Positions 8,701-21,053 of a stretch of 64,000 nucleotides of DNA are shown in pieces. Source of the stretch: Pseudonocardia sp. TRM90224 (lineage in GTDB: Bacteria; Actinomycetota; Actinomycetes; Mycobacteriales; Pseudonocardiaceae); assembly GCF_021245725.1 (NCBI RefSeq), contig NZ_JAJGSX010000008.1:62001-126000 (forward strand). The letters run 5' to 3'. Each line of letters begins with the position of its first letter. Position 1 is the first letter of the stretch. Made by a program: the position numbers and the translations under genes. The notes under the pieces are model-generated. The model had not been told where the DNA came from and did no database searches. It saw only the letters and a program-made list of their open reading frames with translations.

Positions 8701-11209
8701 CGATGTGCAGCTCGCCGGGCACGCCGACGGGCACCTCGCACATGCCGGTGTCGAGCACGTGGAACGTCTGGTTGGCCAGCGGCCGGCCGTACGGGACGGA
8801 CGGCATCTCGTGCTCGATCTGGTCGATCTGGTCGATCTGGTGCACGATCGACCAGATCGAGCCCTCGGTCGCCCCGCCCATGCTGATGATCTCTGCGGCG
8901 GGCGCGAGCGCGCGGATGCGGGCCGGCAGCGTCGGCGGGATCCAGTCGCCCGACATCATCACCAGCCGCAACGACGTCAGGTCGGTGCCCTCGTGTTCGG
9001 CGTGCTCGACGAGCAGCTCGGCGAGCGCGGGCACCGAGTTCCAGACGGTGATGCGCTCCTGCGCCACCGTCCGCGCCCACGCGGCCGGGTCCTTGCCCTC
9101 CGACGGCGCCCCGAGCACGAGCGTCCCGCCGGCCGCGAGCGTGCCGTACACGTCCCAGACGGAGAGGTCGAAGCTCAGCGCCGAGAGCGCGAGCACGCGG
9201 TCGGCGGGCCCGACGCCGAACCGGCTGTTCACATCGCGGACGGTGTTCAAGGCCATCCGGTGCTCGATCATCACGCCTTTCGGCGTGCCGGTGGAGCCGG
9301 ACGTGAAGATCACGTACGCCAGGTCGTCCGGATGGGAACCGGCCGCCGGCGCTCGCGACCCGGTCTGCCCATACACCGGCACCGAGGTCGCCCCGACCGG
9401 CCGCTCCAGCCACGGCTGCACGACCGCGACGGCGCACCCCCCGCGCTCGATCAGCTCCGCCCGCCGCTGCGCCGGGAGATCGGCGTCGACCGGCAGGTAC
9501 GCCGCCCCCGCCTTGCCGATCGCCAGCACGGCGACGACCTGCTCCCAACCCCGTTCCATAACGACCGCCACCAGATCCCCGTGCCGCACCCCCGACGCCA
9601 CGAGCTGCGCGGCGAGGTGCTCCGCACGCCGGTCGACCTCGGCGTAGGTGAGCTGCCCGCCGGGGAACCGGAGCGCAACCGCGTCGGGCGTGCGGACGGC
9701 CTGCTCCTCGACGGGCCGGTGCAGCAACGCCGGTGGGCCGAGATCAAGAGCGGTGTCGTTCCAGGCCATCCGATCCGCGTGCTCGGCAGGCGTGAGCACC
9801 TCGATCGAAGAGACCGGCCGGCCGGGCTCGGCGACGGCCCCGGCCACCAGAGCCGTCAGGTGCTCACCGAGCCGCACGATCGACGCTTCGGTGAAGAGCG
9901 CGGTGTTGAAGATGAACTGGAAGCCGCCGTCGCCGCCAGTGTACAGCTCCAGGTCGAACCGGGTGGCCCACACCGACGGCCCGAAGTCCGCCACGTCGAG
10001 CCGCCCCGGCGCACCTGTGCCCGACCGGTAGTTCTGCATCGCGAAGACAACCTGGAAGAGCGGGGTGCGGGACACCTCCCGCGGCACGTTCAGCTCCGCG
10101 ACCAGCCGCTCGAACGGCAGGTCCTGGTGCGCGTACGCGTCGACGGCCGAGTCGCGGACGCGGTGCAGCAGCTGCGTGAACGACGGGTCGCCCGCCAGGT
10201 CGACGCGCATCGTCAGCATCGTGGTGAAGCAGCCGACCAGCCCGTCCAGCTCGGGAACGGGACGCCCGGCGGTCGGCGACCCGATCGTGACGTCGTGCTG
10301 CCGCGCCCGCCTCCCCAGCAGGGCGGCGAACGCGGCCAGCAGCACCATGTACGGCGTGGCGCCGTGCTCCGCCGCCAGCCGCTCGACGCCCGCGACGACC
10401 GCCGCCGGCATGGTGAACCGGTGCGTCGCACCCTCGTGCGTCGGCTCCGGCGGGCGCGGACGGTCGGTGGGCAGTTCCAGCGGCGCCACCCCGACGAGCC
10501 GCTCCCGCCAGAAGTCGACGTCGCGCTCGGCGTCCTGCGCACGCTGCCAGCCGGCGTAGTCGCGGTAGCGCACGGGCAGCTCCCGCATCATCCCGCCGGA
10601 CAGCGCGGTGAGGATCTCCCCGACCAGCAGCCCGACCGACCAGCCGTCGGCCGCGATGTGGTGCACGGCAAGCGCGAGCACGTGATCGTCCGGTGCGATG
10701 CGGACGAGCAACGCGCGGGCAACCGGACCCACCGCAAGATCGAAAGGCGCCGCGAGGAACGCGGTGACCAGCTCACGGGCGCCCTCGACGTCCGGCGCCT
10801 CAGCGGTGTCGAGCGGGACGGCGCCGTCGACGACCAGCGCCGGCGTCCCGTCGGCAGCGGCCGGGAAGCGCGAACGCAGGGGCTCGTGCCGCGCCGCCAC
10901 CTGCGCCAGCGCGGCCTCCAACGCGGTGGGGTCGAGCGGTCCGCGCAGCCTGCGTGCGACCGGGATCGTGTAGGCCGGGCTGCCGGGCAGGTACTGGTCC
11001 ATGAACCAGAGCCGCTCCTGGGCGAACGACAGCGGCGCCGGCTCGCCGTCCGGCAGCGACGGGATCGTCGTCGCAACGGTACGGCGACGCAGCCGACGGG
11101 TGAGCAACGCGCCCCGCGCACCCGTTCCGATGGCAGATGCTCCGGTCGCAGTCGCTCCGGTCGCAGTCGCTCCGGTCGCAGTCGCTCCGGTCGCAGTCGC
11201 TCCGGTCAC
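5792..11209 (-). CDS. NRPS module C-A-PCP-TE fused to a C-terminal MFS exporter
   Basis: 1805-residue terminal assembly-line subunit. Order: low-complexity TGATA repeat (2-30); condensation domain (about 55-480) with HHIAADG at 181; adenylation domain (about 500-985) with FTSGSTGTPKG near 633 and GKVDR near 971; carrier protein with GGHSLL near 1025; thioesterase (about 1060-1320) whose nucleophile motif is GHCGVG, placing Cys at 1162 where Ser is usual, with GERDP and EAGHYF supplying Asp and His; then MRRFLAVAAGQ at 1365 starts a 12-helix MFS_3-type permease ending near 1780. Pocket residues aligned to GrsA read D-L-W-N-M-S-M-I-W-K, close to the Cys code DLYNLSLIWK, and GGATEGSIWS is typical of Cys-activating domains. 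GTG at 11209 overlaps the upstream stop (GTGA). Peptide release and export therefore sit in one polypeptide. Confidence 0.93.
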   Translation of the reverse strand: MTGATATGATATGATATGATATGASAIGTGARGALLTRRLRRRTVATTIPSLPDGEPAPLSFAQERLWFMDQYLPGSPAYTIPVARRLRGPLDPTALEAALAQVAARHEPLRSRFPAAADGTPALVVDGAVPLDTAEAPDVEGARELVTAFLAAPFDLAVGPVARALLVRIAPDDHVLALAVHHIAADGWSVGLLVGEILTALSGGMMRELPVRYRDYAGWQRAQDAERDVDFWRERLVGVAPLELPTDRPRPPEPTHEGATHRFTMPAAVVAGVERLAAEHGATPYMVLLAAFAALLGRRARQHDVTIGSPTAGRPVPELDGLVGCFTTMLTMRVDLAGDPSFTQLLHRVRDSAVDAYAHQDLPFERLVAELNVPREVSRTPLFQVVFAMQNYRSGTGAPGRLDVADFGPSVWATRFDLELYTGGDGGFQFIFNTALFTEASIVRLGEHLTALVAGAVAEPGRPVSSIEVLTPAEHADRMAWNDTALDLGPPALLHRPVEEQAVRTPDAVALRFPGGQLTYAEVDRRAEHLAAQLVASGVRHGDLVAVVMERGWEQVVAVLAIGKAGAAYLPVDADLPAQRRAELIERGGCAVAVVQPWLERPVGATSVPVYGQTGSRAPAAGSHPDDLAYVIFTSGSTGTPKGVMIEHRMALNTVRDVNSRFGVGPADRVLALSALSFDLSVWDVYGTLAAGGTLVLGAPSEGKDPAAWARTVAQERITVWNSVPALAELLVEHAEHEGTDLTSLRLVMMSGDWIPPTLPARIRALAPAAEIISMGGATEGSIWSIVHQIDQIDQIEHEMPSVPYGRPLANQTFHVLDTGMCEVPVGVPGELHIGGDGVARGYWNDPERTAASFVVHPRTGERLYRTGDLGRYHDGGLIEFLGRVDAQVKIRGYRIELGEIEAHLQRHHDVEECVVATHGSGNAATLVGYVVASGCGPDPVRLRAHLAAALPAYMVPSRFVVLERLPLTANGKVDRARLPAPEQAPASGRTTPSTATERLLVEAWEHVLERPVGVDDNFFDAGGHSLLAIKVVARLRRLLPEGAAPVAVMDLFTHPTVRELAAHVDGSERGPRGVLHRLTPARGEPELTFVCVPYGGGSAMVYQPLADALPATHALWSLAIPGHDVGIDEEQQPLEVVAARCVEEIQERIAGPVVIYGHCGVGSAMAVEIATRLEAAGRAPEAVYIGAIFPFARPGRGGVAALARLAGMDYLRNDRNYANWLTSMGLSMGDLDPAQARQIVRNTRRDTEAAEEYFTGLYENGAARLRAPVISVAGERDPSSEFYEERFREWHHLTDTTAAVVIEEAGHYFQKYRAAELAEIITSTHVALRLGATAELGGAGWRFVGSSTGSSTPAQRRADPSMRRFLAVAAGQLISMTGSALTEFAIPIWIYLTTGSLAQFALFAVIGLVPGLLVAPLVGAIVDRSDRRTVILCGDVAAGGTQLVLGVLLWTGNLQIWHIYPLLAALSVALTFQRVAYSSATAQLVPKRYLGHANGVVQLVGGTAQLIVPLVAVGLMAVIGLAGILIIDVVSYAFAIAVVAFVRFPRTMAWRRKESVLAEIAHGFRLSWGNPDFRAMLVFFAVLNIFLSPLFLMISPLVLSFGTLDDVAVVSFLSGAGFAVGGLTMTVWGGPARRRMRGVLLATLVLSAFCLVTGLRAELWVIAAGAFGMALSLSLLNGTYATIVQTKVPQRFHGRVFSLNTMIAWSTLPIGFGLVAPYGAAVAEPLLAPDGVLASSVGAVIGVGEGRGIGLLYVAFALCIAVLVVVTLRRSRLRWFDETVPDAVADDLVGLAALEGRSTPHS
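8816..8842 (-). repeat. Triplicated 9-bp unit inside the Cys-like A domain
   Basis: Three head-to-tail copies of GATCTGGTC (last copy ends GTG) encode the QIDQIDQIE run just after the A5 motif. The copies are identical apart from the last base. An A domain normally has no such repeat here, so it is a recent in-frame expansion of a surface loop. Confidence 0.8.
11147..11206 (-). repeat. 15-bp tandem repeat at the start of the TE-MFS subunit
   Basis: Four exact copies of ACCGGAGCGACTGCG (minus strand) directly follow the GTG start and encode (TGATA)x4; two decayed copies (TGASA, IGTGA) continue to about 11117. Each unit carries a GGAG that resembles a ribosome site. The unit length is a multiple of three, so copy changes keep frame. 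Confidence 0.9.
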
Positions 11210-14200
11210 TGCGCGTCCTCACGTTCGAGCAGCGCCATGGCCTGCTCGTCGCTCAGTCCGGCAAGCTCGGCCACGATCGCCTCCTCGACGGCCACTGCCA
11301 GGTCGGCGACGGTGCGGCAGCGGAACAGCGTGCGGATCGGCAGGTCGACGTCCGCCGTGGCGCGCAGCCGGGCGGCCACCCGCAGCGCGAGCAGCGAGTG
11401 CCCGCCGAGCGCGAAGAAGTCGTCGTGGGCGCCGATGCGGTCGGCGTCGAGCAGCTCGGCCCAGATGTCCGCGACCAGCTTCTCCGCGTCGGTGCGCGGC
11501 GGGACGTCACTGGTCCCCGCGGCCGGGCCCGGCGCCGGCAGCGCGGCCCGGTCCAGCTTGCCGGCCGGGGTGAGCGGCAGCTCCGCCAGCGTGACCCACC
11601 GGGTCGGGACCATGTGCGGCGGCAGCTCGCGGGCCGCGTGCTGCCGCAGGTCGGGCGCGACGCCCACGGCGTAGGCGACGAGCTCGTCCCCGCTGCCCAC
11701 AACAGCGACCTGACGCACCCCCGGATGCGTGGCCAGAGCGTGCTCGACCTCGCCGGGCTCGATCCGGAACCCGCGCACCTTCACCTGGTCGTCGAGTCGG
11801 CCGAGGAACTCCAGCTCCCCGTCGGCGCGCAGCCGGGCGCGGTCGCCGGTCCGGAACATGCGGGCGCCCGGCGGGCCCCACGGGTCGGGCACGAACCGCT
11901 CTTCGGTGAGGTCGGGCCGGCCCAGGTAGCCGCGCGCCACGCCGGCACCACCGAGGTGCAGCTCCCCCGCGACGCCGATCGGCGCCGGCCGTCCGTGCTC
12001 GTCGAGCACCCGCGCGGTCGAGCCGGGCAGCGGGCGCCCGATCGTCGGGGAGGCGCGGCCGTCCAGCTCCGCGGCCGTCACGATGATCGTCGCCTCGGTC
12101 GGGCCGTAGGTGTTGACGAGCCGGACCCGGTCGCCGAACCGGTCCGTCCACTTCCGCACGGCCGCGTCGCTGACCTGCTCCCCGCCGAGGATCACCAGCC
12201 GCAACGCCGCCGGCCACGCGACCTCGTCGAGGTCCTCGACGAGCCGGTGCCAGAACGCCGTCGGCAGGTCGAGCACGGTGGTGCGGCGCCCGGCCGGGGT
12301 GGCCAGGAACGCCGGCAGCGACCGCCCGCCGTCGGGCAGCATCACCACGGTCGCGCCCGCGGCCAGCGCCGGGAAGATCTCCTCGGCGTGCGCGTCGACG
12401 GTTGTCGTCGCGAACTGGACCACCCGGTCGCCCGGCCCCAGCCCGTACGCCGAGCGCATCCACTCGACCCGGGCGGCGAGCGCGGCGTGCTCGACGACCA
12501 CCCCCTTCGGTGTGCCAGTGCTGCCCGAGGTGTGGATGACGTACGCGGTGCCCGCGGGGTCGCACATGCAGGCCCGCATCGGCGCGACCGGCGACGCGGC
12601 CTCGACGGCGACCAGCACGCTGGCGGGGAACGCACCGGCGTGCGCCGCGGAGGTGATCACCGCGGCCGAGTCCCTGACCAGCAGCTCCCGCCGTTGCGCC
12701 GGGTGCTCCGGGTCGAGCGGGACGTACCCGGCGCCGGCCCGCCAGACGGCGAGCAGCGCCGCAACCAGGTCGACGGTCCGGTCGAGGCACACCGCCACGA
12801 GGTCCCCGGCGCCGACACCCAGCGCGGCGAGCCGGGCGGCCAGCTCGCCAACCCGTCCGTCCAGCTCGGCGTAGGTCAGCGTGGCCTCGCCGGCCTCGAC
12901 GGCGGCCAGGTCCGGGGTGCTGCGCGCCTGCTCGGTGATCAGCTCCGGCACCGGACGGCCGGACGTCCACGGCGGGTTCGGCGCGTCGAGCGCCGACTGC
13001 TCCGCGGGTTCCAGCATCCGCAGGTCCCCCAGCCGCGCGTCGGGCTGTGCGACGACGTCCGCCAGCAGCACCCGGAAGCGTCCGGCGAACCGGGCCGCCG
13101 TTGCGGCGTCGAAGAGGTCGGTGTCGTAGGTCAGGATCACGCTCGCGCCGGTGCCCTTGGGCCCCTGGTAGACGTCCATCGCGAGGTCGACCTTCGCGAA
13201 CCGGACGCCGGCGTCGACCATCTCGACCCGCAGCCCGCCGAGCTCGGGCTGCGTGGTCCCGGTCCGCATGTACATGAGCATCGCCTGCGCCACCGCGCGG
13301 TCGCGCGGGATCGGCAGCTGCTCGAACGGGACGTCCTGGTGCGTTAGCGCCTCCAGGACGCTCCGCCGGGTCTTTGTGAGCAGCTGGCGGAACGCCGGCT
13401 CGCCGCTCAGGTCGCCGCGCAGCAGCACCAGCCCGGTGAAGTAGCCGACGAGCCCTTCGACGTCCGCGGTGTCGCGCCCGATCACCGGGCTCGCGACAAC
13501 CACGTCGTGCTGCCCGCTGTGCCGCGCGAGCAGTAGCTGGAACGCGGCGACCAGCACGATGAACATCGACGCCCGCTCCGAACGGGCGAGCTTCTCCAGC
13601 GCGTCGACCAGCTCGGGCGGCAGCTCGACGGATGTCTGCGCGCCTCGCCCGCTGCGCAGCGCCGGCCGCGGGCGGTCGGTCGGCAGGTCGAGCACCGGGG
13701 TGTCCTCGACCATCCGCTTCCAGAACTCGACCCGCTCCGGGCTCGGCGTCGCGTCGAGCCCGCGCCGCGCGTGCTCCGCGTAGGTGATCGGCAGCGGGGC
13801 GAGCGCGATCGCATCACCGCTGATCAGCGCCGTGTAGGCGAGGTTCAGCTCGCGGAAGAGCACCTCGACCGACCAGCCGTCGGAGACGATGTGGTGCATC
13901 ACGATGCAGAACACGTGGTCGTCGACGCCGAGCCGCACGAGCGTCAGCCGCAGGACGGGCCCGGCGGCGAGGTCGAACGGCCGGTTGGCCCGCTCGACCA
14001 CCACCAGCTCGGCGGCCGCGACGGGATCGGGCGCCGCGGAGACGTCAACCTGTTCGAGCGGGACCGCGCCGGCCGTCACCGTGAAGCCGGCATCGCTGAA
14101 CCGGCTGCGCAGCACGTCGTGCCGCTCGACGAGGTGGTCCAGCGCCGCGGCGAACGCGGGCCCGTCGAGCGGGCCGCGGATGCGGGCGGCGACCGGCATG

Positions 14201-14321
14201 CTGAACGACCCGTCGGCCGGGTCGAGCAGGTGCAGGAACCACAGGCGCTGCTGGCCGCGGGTCATCGGGTGCAGCGTCATCGGGTGCAGGGTCATCGGGT
14301 GCAGGGTCATCGGGTGCAGGG

Positions 14322-14325
<4 letters not shown>
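11206..14325 (-). CDS. NRPS module C-A-PCP, A domain with acidic pocket
   Basis: 1039-residue elongation subunit. It opens with MTLHP repeated four times, then a condensation domain (about 22-440; HHIVSDG at 142), an adenylation domain (about 460-935; HTSGSTGTPKG near 593, RTGDRARLRADGELEFLGR, GKLDR near 921) and a carrier protein with LGGHSLL near 975. Pocket residues aligned to GrsA read D-A-E-D-I-G-T-I-I-K; Glu and Asp at the third and fourth positions point to a basic side chain such as Lys, Orn or a hydroxylated form, but the call is tentative. The C-terminal tail ELAGLSDEQAMALLEREDAQ resembles a docking helix. ATG at 14325 overlaps the upstream stop (ATGA), and the gene's own stop overlaps the next GTG, so all three subunits are translationally coupled. 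Confidence 0.94.
14266..14325 (-). repeat. 15-bp tandem repeat with a start codon in every unit
   Basis: Four copies of ATGACCCTGCACCCG (the fourth has ACG for ACC) begin at the start codon and encode (MTLHP)x4, followed by a fifth ATG. This gives in-frame ATGs at 14325, 14310, 14295, 14280 and 14265. Copy-number change would lengthen or shorten the N-terminus without altering frame. Confidence 0.92.
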
Positions 14326-17288
<2,963 letters not shown>

Positions 17289-17481
17289 GAACACGTCCTG
17301 TCACGGTCATGGGAGTCCCGGCGAGGTGAGCGCCCCCCGGCACCGCCGTTCAGACTGAGACTTGCACGATCGAGTTACCCAATCTGCCGCATGCTGGTCG
17401 CAATCTGCAACGCTCTGCTAGTTCTTTTCAGCATCTTGTCAAGATCTGTCCGAGATCGTTGCACCTGTGCGGAGTTCGACG
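17289..17481. promoter_or_regulatory. Divergent promoter region of the NRPS cluster
   Basis: 193-bp non-coding gap between the two divergent NRPS transcripts, noticeably richer in A/T than the genes. It holds two near copies of CAATCTGC (17380 and 17401 areas) and a short inverted repeat GATCT-gtccg-AGATC around 17444-17458. No consensus -35/-10 pair stands out. Both transcripts must start here, so any pathway regulator should act here. Confidence 0.55.
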
Positions 17482-20400
17482 ATGACTCGCAGTAATCAGC
17501 AGACGCTCCCCGAACTCCTTTCCGCCCGGGCCGAGCAGCAGCCGGGACGTGCCGCGCTGCGCGTCGAGGACGGCGGCGAGCTGACCTTCGCCGAGTGGGA
17601 GCGGCGGGCGACGGCAGCGGCCGACGGTTTGGCGAGGGCCGTTCCCGCAGGCAGCAGGATCGGGCTGGCCTACACCGGCGCGGGCTGGATCGAGTTCGCC
17701 GTCGCGTTCCTCGCGGTGCTCAAGGCTGGTCTCGTCGCTGTGCCGCTCTCTGCGCGGCAGCCGCCTGCTGTGCTGGCCGAGCTGCTCGCAGACTGCGACG
17801 CCCGGCTGCTCCTGCACGTCGCCGGTCACGAACCGCGCGATACCGGCGTCCCGACCGCCGTGCTCGCGGACGTCGAGACGGACCAGCCCGGGCTGATAGC
17901 GCCGCCGGCACCCGATGCACCAGCCCAGATCCTCTACACGTCCGGGACGACCGGGCGGCAGAAGGGCGTGCTGGCCGACCACGCCAACCTGGCGTTCGGG
18001 CACCGCCCGCACCCGCGGCACCGGCTGTTCGCGCACTCCGAGCACGCGCTGCACGCATTCCCGATCGGCACGAACGCCGGGCAGATGATGATGGTTCACA
18101 CCCTCACGGCCCACCCGACGACGATCGCGCTCGCGCGGTTCGACGCCGAGCGGTTCTGCTCGGCGATCGCCGAGCACGGCGTCGGCACGGTGTTCGTCGT
18201 GCCGACGATGGCGGTCGACCTGCTCCGGTCGGGCGCGGCGGACCGCCATGACCTCTCCAGCGTGCAGCTGCTCAGCTCGTCGGCGGACACCCTGCCGGCC
18301 GCGGTGGCAGCCGAGCTCGCCGGCGTCTTCCCGAAGGCGACGATCGTCAACGTCTATACGTCGACGGAGGCGGTGCCCGCCCAGACGGCCATGATCGTCG
18401 ACATCGCTCGGCCGGGCTCCGTCGGACGACCTACCGCCGCGGGCGATCTCCGGATCACCGACGCCGACGGCGCCGTGGTCGCCCCGGGTGAGGTCGGGCA
18501 GGTGTGGCTGCGCGCGCCGGCGCCGCAGCGGTCGTACCTCGGCGACCCGGCGACGAACAGCGCGGTGTTCCGGCAGGGCTGGACGCGCATGGGTGACAAC
18601 GGCTACCTCGACGCCGACGGCTACCTGCACCTGGTCGGGCGCGATTCCGACGTGATCAAGTCGGGCGGTCTGAAGGTCTCCACGAGCCGAGTGGAAGCGG
18701 CGCTGCTCGAGCACCCGGCCGTCGTCGAGGCGGCGGTCGCGGGGGTGCCGCACGACGTGCTGGGCTCGAGGACCGCTGCCGCCGTTGTGCTCCGACTCGA
18801 CGCAGACCCGCCCGACCTGCGCAAACATCTCGCCGGCCGGCTCGCGCCGCACGAGATCCCGACGCGGCTGCGGGTGGTCGACGCGCTCCCCCGCACCGAG
18901 CTCGGCAAGGTGGCGCGCCCGGCGTTGCGCGAGCTGCTGGCGACCGTCGAGCGGGCGCCGTTCACGCCCCCGCGGACCCCCACCGAGTCGTCGCTCGCGA
19001 CCATCTGGACCACCGTGCTGTCGCGCGGCCGCAACGGGACCCGCCAGATCGGGGTGGACGACGACTTCTTCGAGCTGGGCGGCGACTCGCTGGCCGCGGC
19101 CCAGCTGGCGGCCCGCGCGGCCGCCGTGTTCGGCGTCGAGGCCCCGCCCGCGTTCGCGTTCGACCGGCCGGTGCTCGCCGAGCAGGCTGCCTGGCTCGAT
19201 GCGGCGCCGCGGGCAGCTGTCCCGGCGCTGCCGCCGCCGGCAGGCGGGCTCTCCGGTGTGCAGGAGCACTGGTGGCGGTGGATCCACGCGACCGACCCGC
19301 CGCGCCAGATGCCGTCGGTGCACGTCGGGATCCGGGTGCGGGAGCCGCTCGACCTGGCTGTGCTCGCCGCGGCGTTGAGCGAGGTCGTCCGGCGGCACGA
19401 GAGCCTGCGCACGCGGTTCACCGGCGCCGACGGCACGCCCGTCGTCGACCCGCCGTGGACGGTCCCGATCGAGGAGCACGCGGCGGCCGAACCCGACGTC
19501 GACACGATCGCTACGGAGGTCGTGCGCGCGCCGTTCGACCTCGCGAGCGGGCGGCTGCTGCGGGCTGCGGTGATCCGGACCGCGCCGGCCGACCAGGTGC
19601 TCGTGATCGCCGTCCACCACCTCGTCTTCGACGGGTGGTCGGCCGGGGTGCTGCTGCGGGAGCTGGCCGTGCTCTATTCGGCGAAACGCGCCGGCGCCCG
19701 GTCGCCGCTGGCAGAGCCGGCCGCGCAGTTCGCCGATCTCGTGGCTTGGGAACGCGAGCAGTGGGAGTCGTCGCAGGACTACTGGAGCAAGCGGCTGGAC
19801 GGCGCGCCGCGGGCGCTTCCGCGGCTGCCGGGCCGGCGCGGCGGGGTCACGATGTGCCGCGACGACCAGGTCGTGTTCGACGTCCCCGATGCGCTGCGGG
19901 CCGGCCTCGGCACGCTGGCCGCGGGGTGCGGCGCGACGATCCCGATGACGTTGCACGCCGGATGGTCGGCGACGCTCGCACGGTGGTCCGGCGCGACCGA
20001 GCTGGTGATGGCGACACCGGTGACGGGTCGGACGCGGCCGGAGTTCGAGACGATCGTCGGCTGCGTCTTCCGCTGGGTGCTGCTGCGGGTGTCGTTCGCC
20101 GACGATCCGGACGTCGCAACGCACGTGGCGAGGGTGCGCGACGAGACGATCGCCGCGGGCAGCCACCAGTTCCACGACTTCACGCGGCTGCACGAGCGGG
20201 TGCCGTACCCGGCGTACTTCCGCTTCGAGAGCTGGGGACATCCCGCCCATCTCCCGGGGGTCGACTCGGCGGAGTTCCCAGTCGCGGCCGGCGCGAACAT
20301 GGCGTGGCCACTGGCGCCCGGCGACCCCGACCTGCATCCGCCGGAGCTGCTGGTCGAGGAGGCCGCCGACGGCGACCTGCGGGTGTCGGTGATCTTCAAC

Positions 20401-20526
20401 CGGTTCGCCTACGAGCGGGCGGACATGTCCGAACTGGCCGAGCTGTACCGGTCGACCCTCACCGGCATGAGCAACAGACGGTCGGTGGCGTGGTCCAGGG
20501 TTGCCACATGGCCGTTGAACTCGTGA
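17482..20526 (+). CDS. Acyl-AMP ligase-like A domain, PCP and C-terminal condensation domain (A-PCP-C)
   Basis: 1014-residue subunit. Residues 10-490 form an ANL-family adenylating domain (LYTSGTTGRQKG near 149, VNVYTSTEAV, MGDNGYLDADGYLHLVGR, SGGLKVS, RTELGKVARP) that looks like an acyl/aryl-CoA ligase rather than an amino-acid A domain; it has no upstream C domain and probably loads a carboxylic acid starter. A carrier protein follows (FELGGDSLAA, Ser near 535), then a condensation domain (about 590-980; HHLVFDG near 712). ATG at 17482 has GGAG 7 nt upstream; the GTG at 17467 does not. The last 18 residues run into the remnant of ridA. No MbtH gene or phosphopantetheinyl transferase lies in the window. 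Confidence 0.9.
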   Translation: MTRSNQQTLPELLSARAEQQPGRAALRVEDGGELTFAEWERRATAAADGLARAVPAGSRIGLAYTGAGWIEFAVAFLAVLKAGLVAVPLSARQPPAVLAELLADCDARLLLHVAGHEPRDTGVPTAVLADVETDQPGLIAPPAPDAPAQILYTSGTTGRQKGVLADHANLAFGHRPHPRHRLFAHSEHALHAFPIGTNAGQMMMVHTLTAHPTTIALARFDAERFCSAIAEHGVGTVFVVPTMAVDLLRSGAADRHDLSSVQLLSSSADTLPAAVAAELAGVFPKATIVNVYTSTEAVPAQTAMIVDIARPGSVGRPTAAGDLRITDADGAVVAPGEVGQVWLRAPAPQRSYLGDPATNSAVFRQGWTRMGDNGYLDADGYLHLVGRDSDVIKSGGLKVSTSRVEAALLEHPAVVEAAVAGVPHDVLGSRTAAAVVLRLDADPPDLRKHLAGRLAPHEIPTRLRVVDALPRTELGKVARPALRELLATVERAPFTPPRTPTESSLATIWTTVLSRGRNGTRQIGVDDDFFELGGDSLAAAQLAARAAAVFGVEAPPAFAFDRPVLAEQAAWLDAAPRAAVPALPPPAGGLSGVQEHWWRWIHATDPPRQMPSVHVGIRVREPLDLAVLAAALSEVVRRHESLRTRFTGADGTPVVDPPWTVPIEEHAAAEPDVDTIATEVVRAPFDLASGRLLRAAVIRTAPADQVLVIAVHHLVFDGWSAGVLLRELAVLYSAKRAGARSPLAEPAAQFADLVAWEREQWESSQDYWSKRLDGAPRALPRLPGRRGGVTMCRDDQVVFDVPDALRAGLGTLAAGCGATIPMTLHAGWSATLARWSGATELVMATPVTGRTRPEFETIVGCVFRWVLLRVSFADDPDVATHVARVRDETIAAGSHQFHDFTRLHERVPYPAYFRFESWGHPAHLPGVDSAEFPVAAGANMAWPLAPGDPDLHPPELLVEEAADGDLRVSVIFNRFAYERADMSELAELYRSTLTGMSNRRSVAWSRVATWPLNS

Positions 20527-20655
20527 ACCCCGACGGACTGCCGAAGCCCGCAGCTGGGCGAGGGCGTCGGACGCGCGGCGGCGAAGCTCGGCGTCGCCGC
20601 ACTGGGCGAGCCCGACCTCCTGGTGGAGGTCGAGGCGACGGCCGCGCTCGACTAA
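20508..20655 (+). pseudogene. ridA/YjgF remnant with internal deletion
   Basis: The frame from ATG at 20508 encodes MAVELVNPDGLPKPA, the classical RidA N-terminus (V-NPDGLP-P). The last 30 codons of a RidA-type protein follow at once in another frame from 20563 (GVGRAAAKLGVAAL and LLVEVEATAALD, stop TAA at 20653), matching the usual RidA C-terminus. A normal RidA is about 130 residues, so roughly 80 internal codons are missing and the frame is lost. The N-terminal part overlaps the end of the NRPS gene and the stop overlaps the convergent NTF2-like gene. Confidence 0.75.
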
Positions 20656-21053
20656 CCCCGGGCGGTGGGATCCATGATCCCGGTGGCCTGCGAGTATCGA
20701 CACCGCCACTGCCCGTCGTCGGCGCGGATGTAGATGTCGAGGTACTGGCACTCGTGGGTGGGGACGTCGGCGCCGTCGATGCGTAGGGCGATCAGGCAGC
20801 GGTAACGCAGCACGGCGAGGGTCTCGGAGGCCATGACATCGATCTCGGAGGTCGTGTCGAGCTGGCTGTAGACCAGCTGGCCGCTGGTCAGACGCCGCAG
20901 GTACTCAGCCTTGTCCCAGACTGTTCCCGTCGGGTTGCACAGCTGGTAGGCGGGATCGTGCAGCGCGTCGAATCTGGCTGTATCGACGGTGAGAAGCGCA
21001 TCGACTCGCTGCTTTTCCAACTGCGCGAGGTGGCTTGTGAGACTGTCGGACAT
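20652..21053 (-). CDS. NTF2-like/DUF4440 protein
   Basis: 133 residues, single NTF2-like domain: QLEKQRVDALLTVDTARFDALHDPAY lead-in, a central YLRRLTSGQLVYSQLD segment, and C-terminal ECQYLDIYIRADDGQWRCRYSQAT, the standard end of DUF4440 proteins. The ATG start at 21053 has GGAGG 7 nt upstream. It converges on the NRPS loading subunit and on the ridA remnant. The family includes ketosteroid isomerase-like enzymes and proteins without known activity; nothing here decides between them. Confidence 0.82.
   Translation of the reverse strand: MSDSLTSHLAQLEKQRVDALLTVDTARFDALHDPAYQLCNPTGTVWDKAEYLRRLTSGQLVYSQLDTTSEIDVMASETLAVLRYRCLIALRIDGADVPTHECQYLDIYIRADDGQWRCRYSQATGIMDPTARG

Noticed and set aside
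8366..11674. Long plus-strand open frame of about 1100 codons opposite the NRPS genes
   Set aside because: It is an antisense shadow of a high-GC gene; its translation is rich in Arg, His and Pro with no domain, while the minus strand carries complete NRPS motifs.
17428..20751. Minus-strand open frame of about 1100 codons opposite the A-PCP-C gene
   Set aside because: Same reason: low-complexity Arg/Gly-rich product, whereas the plus strand has full A, PCP and C motifs.
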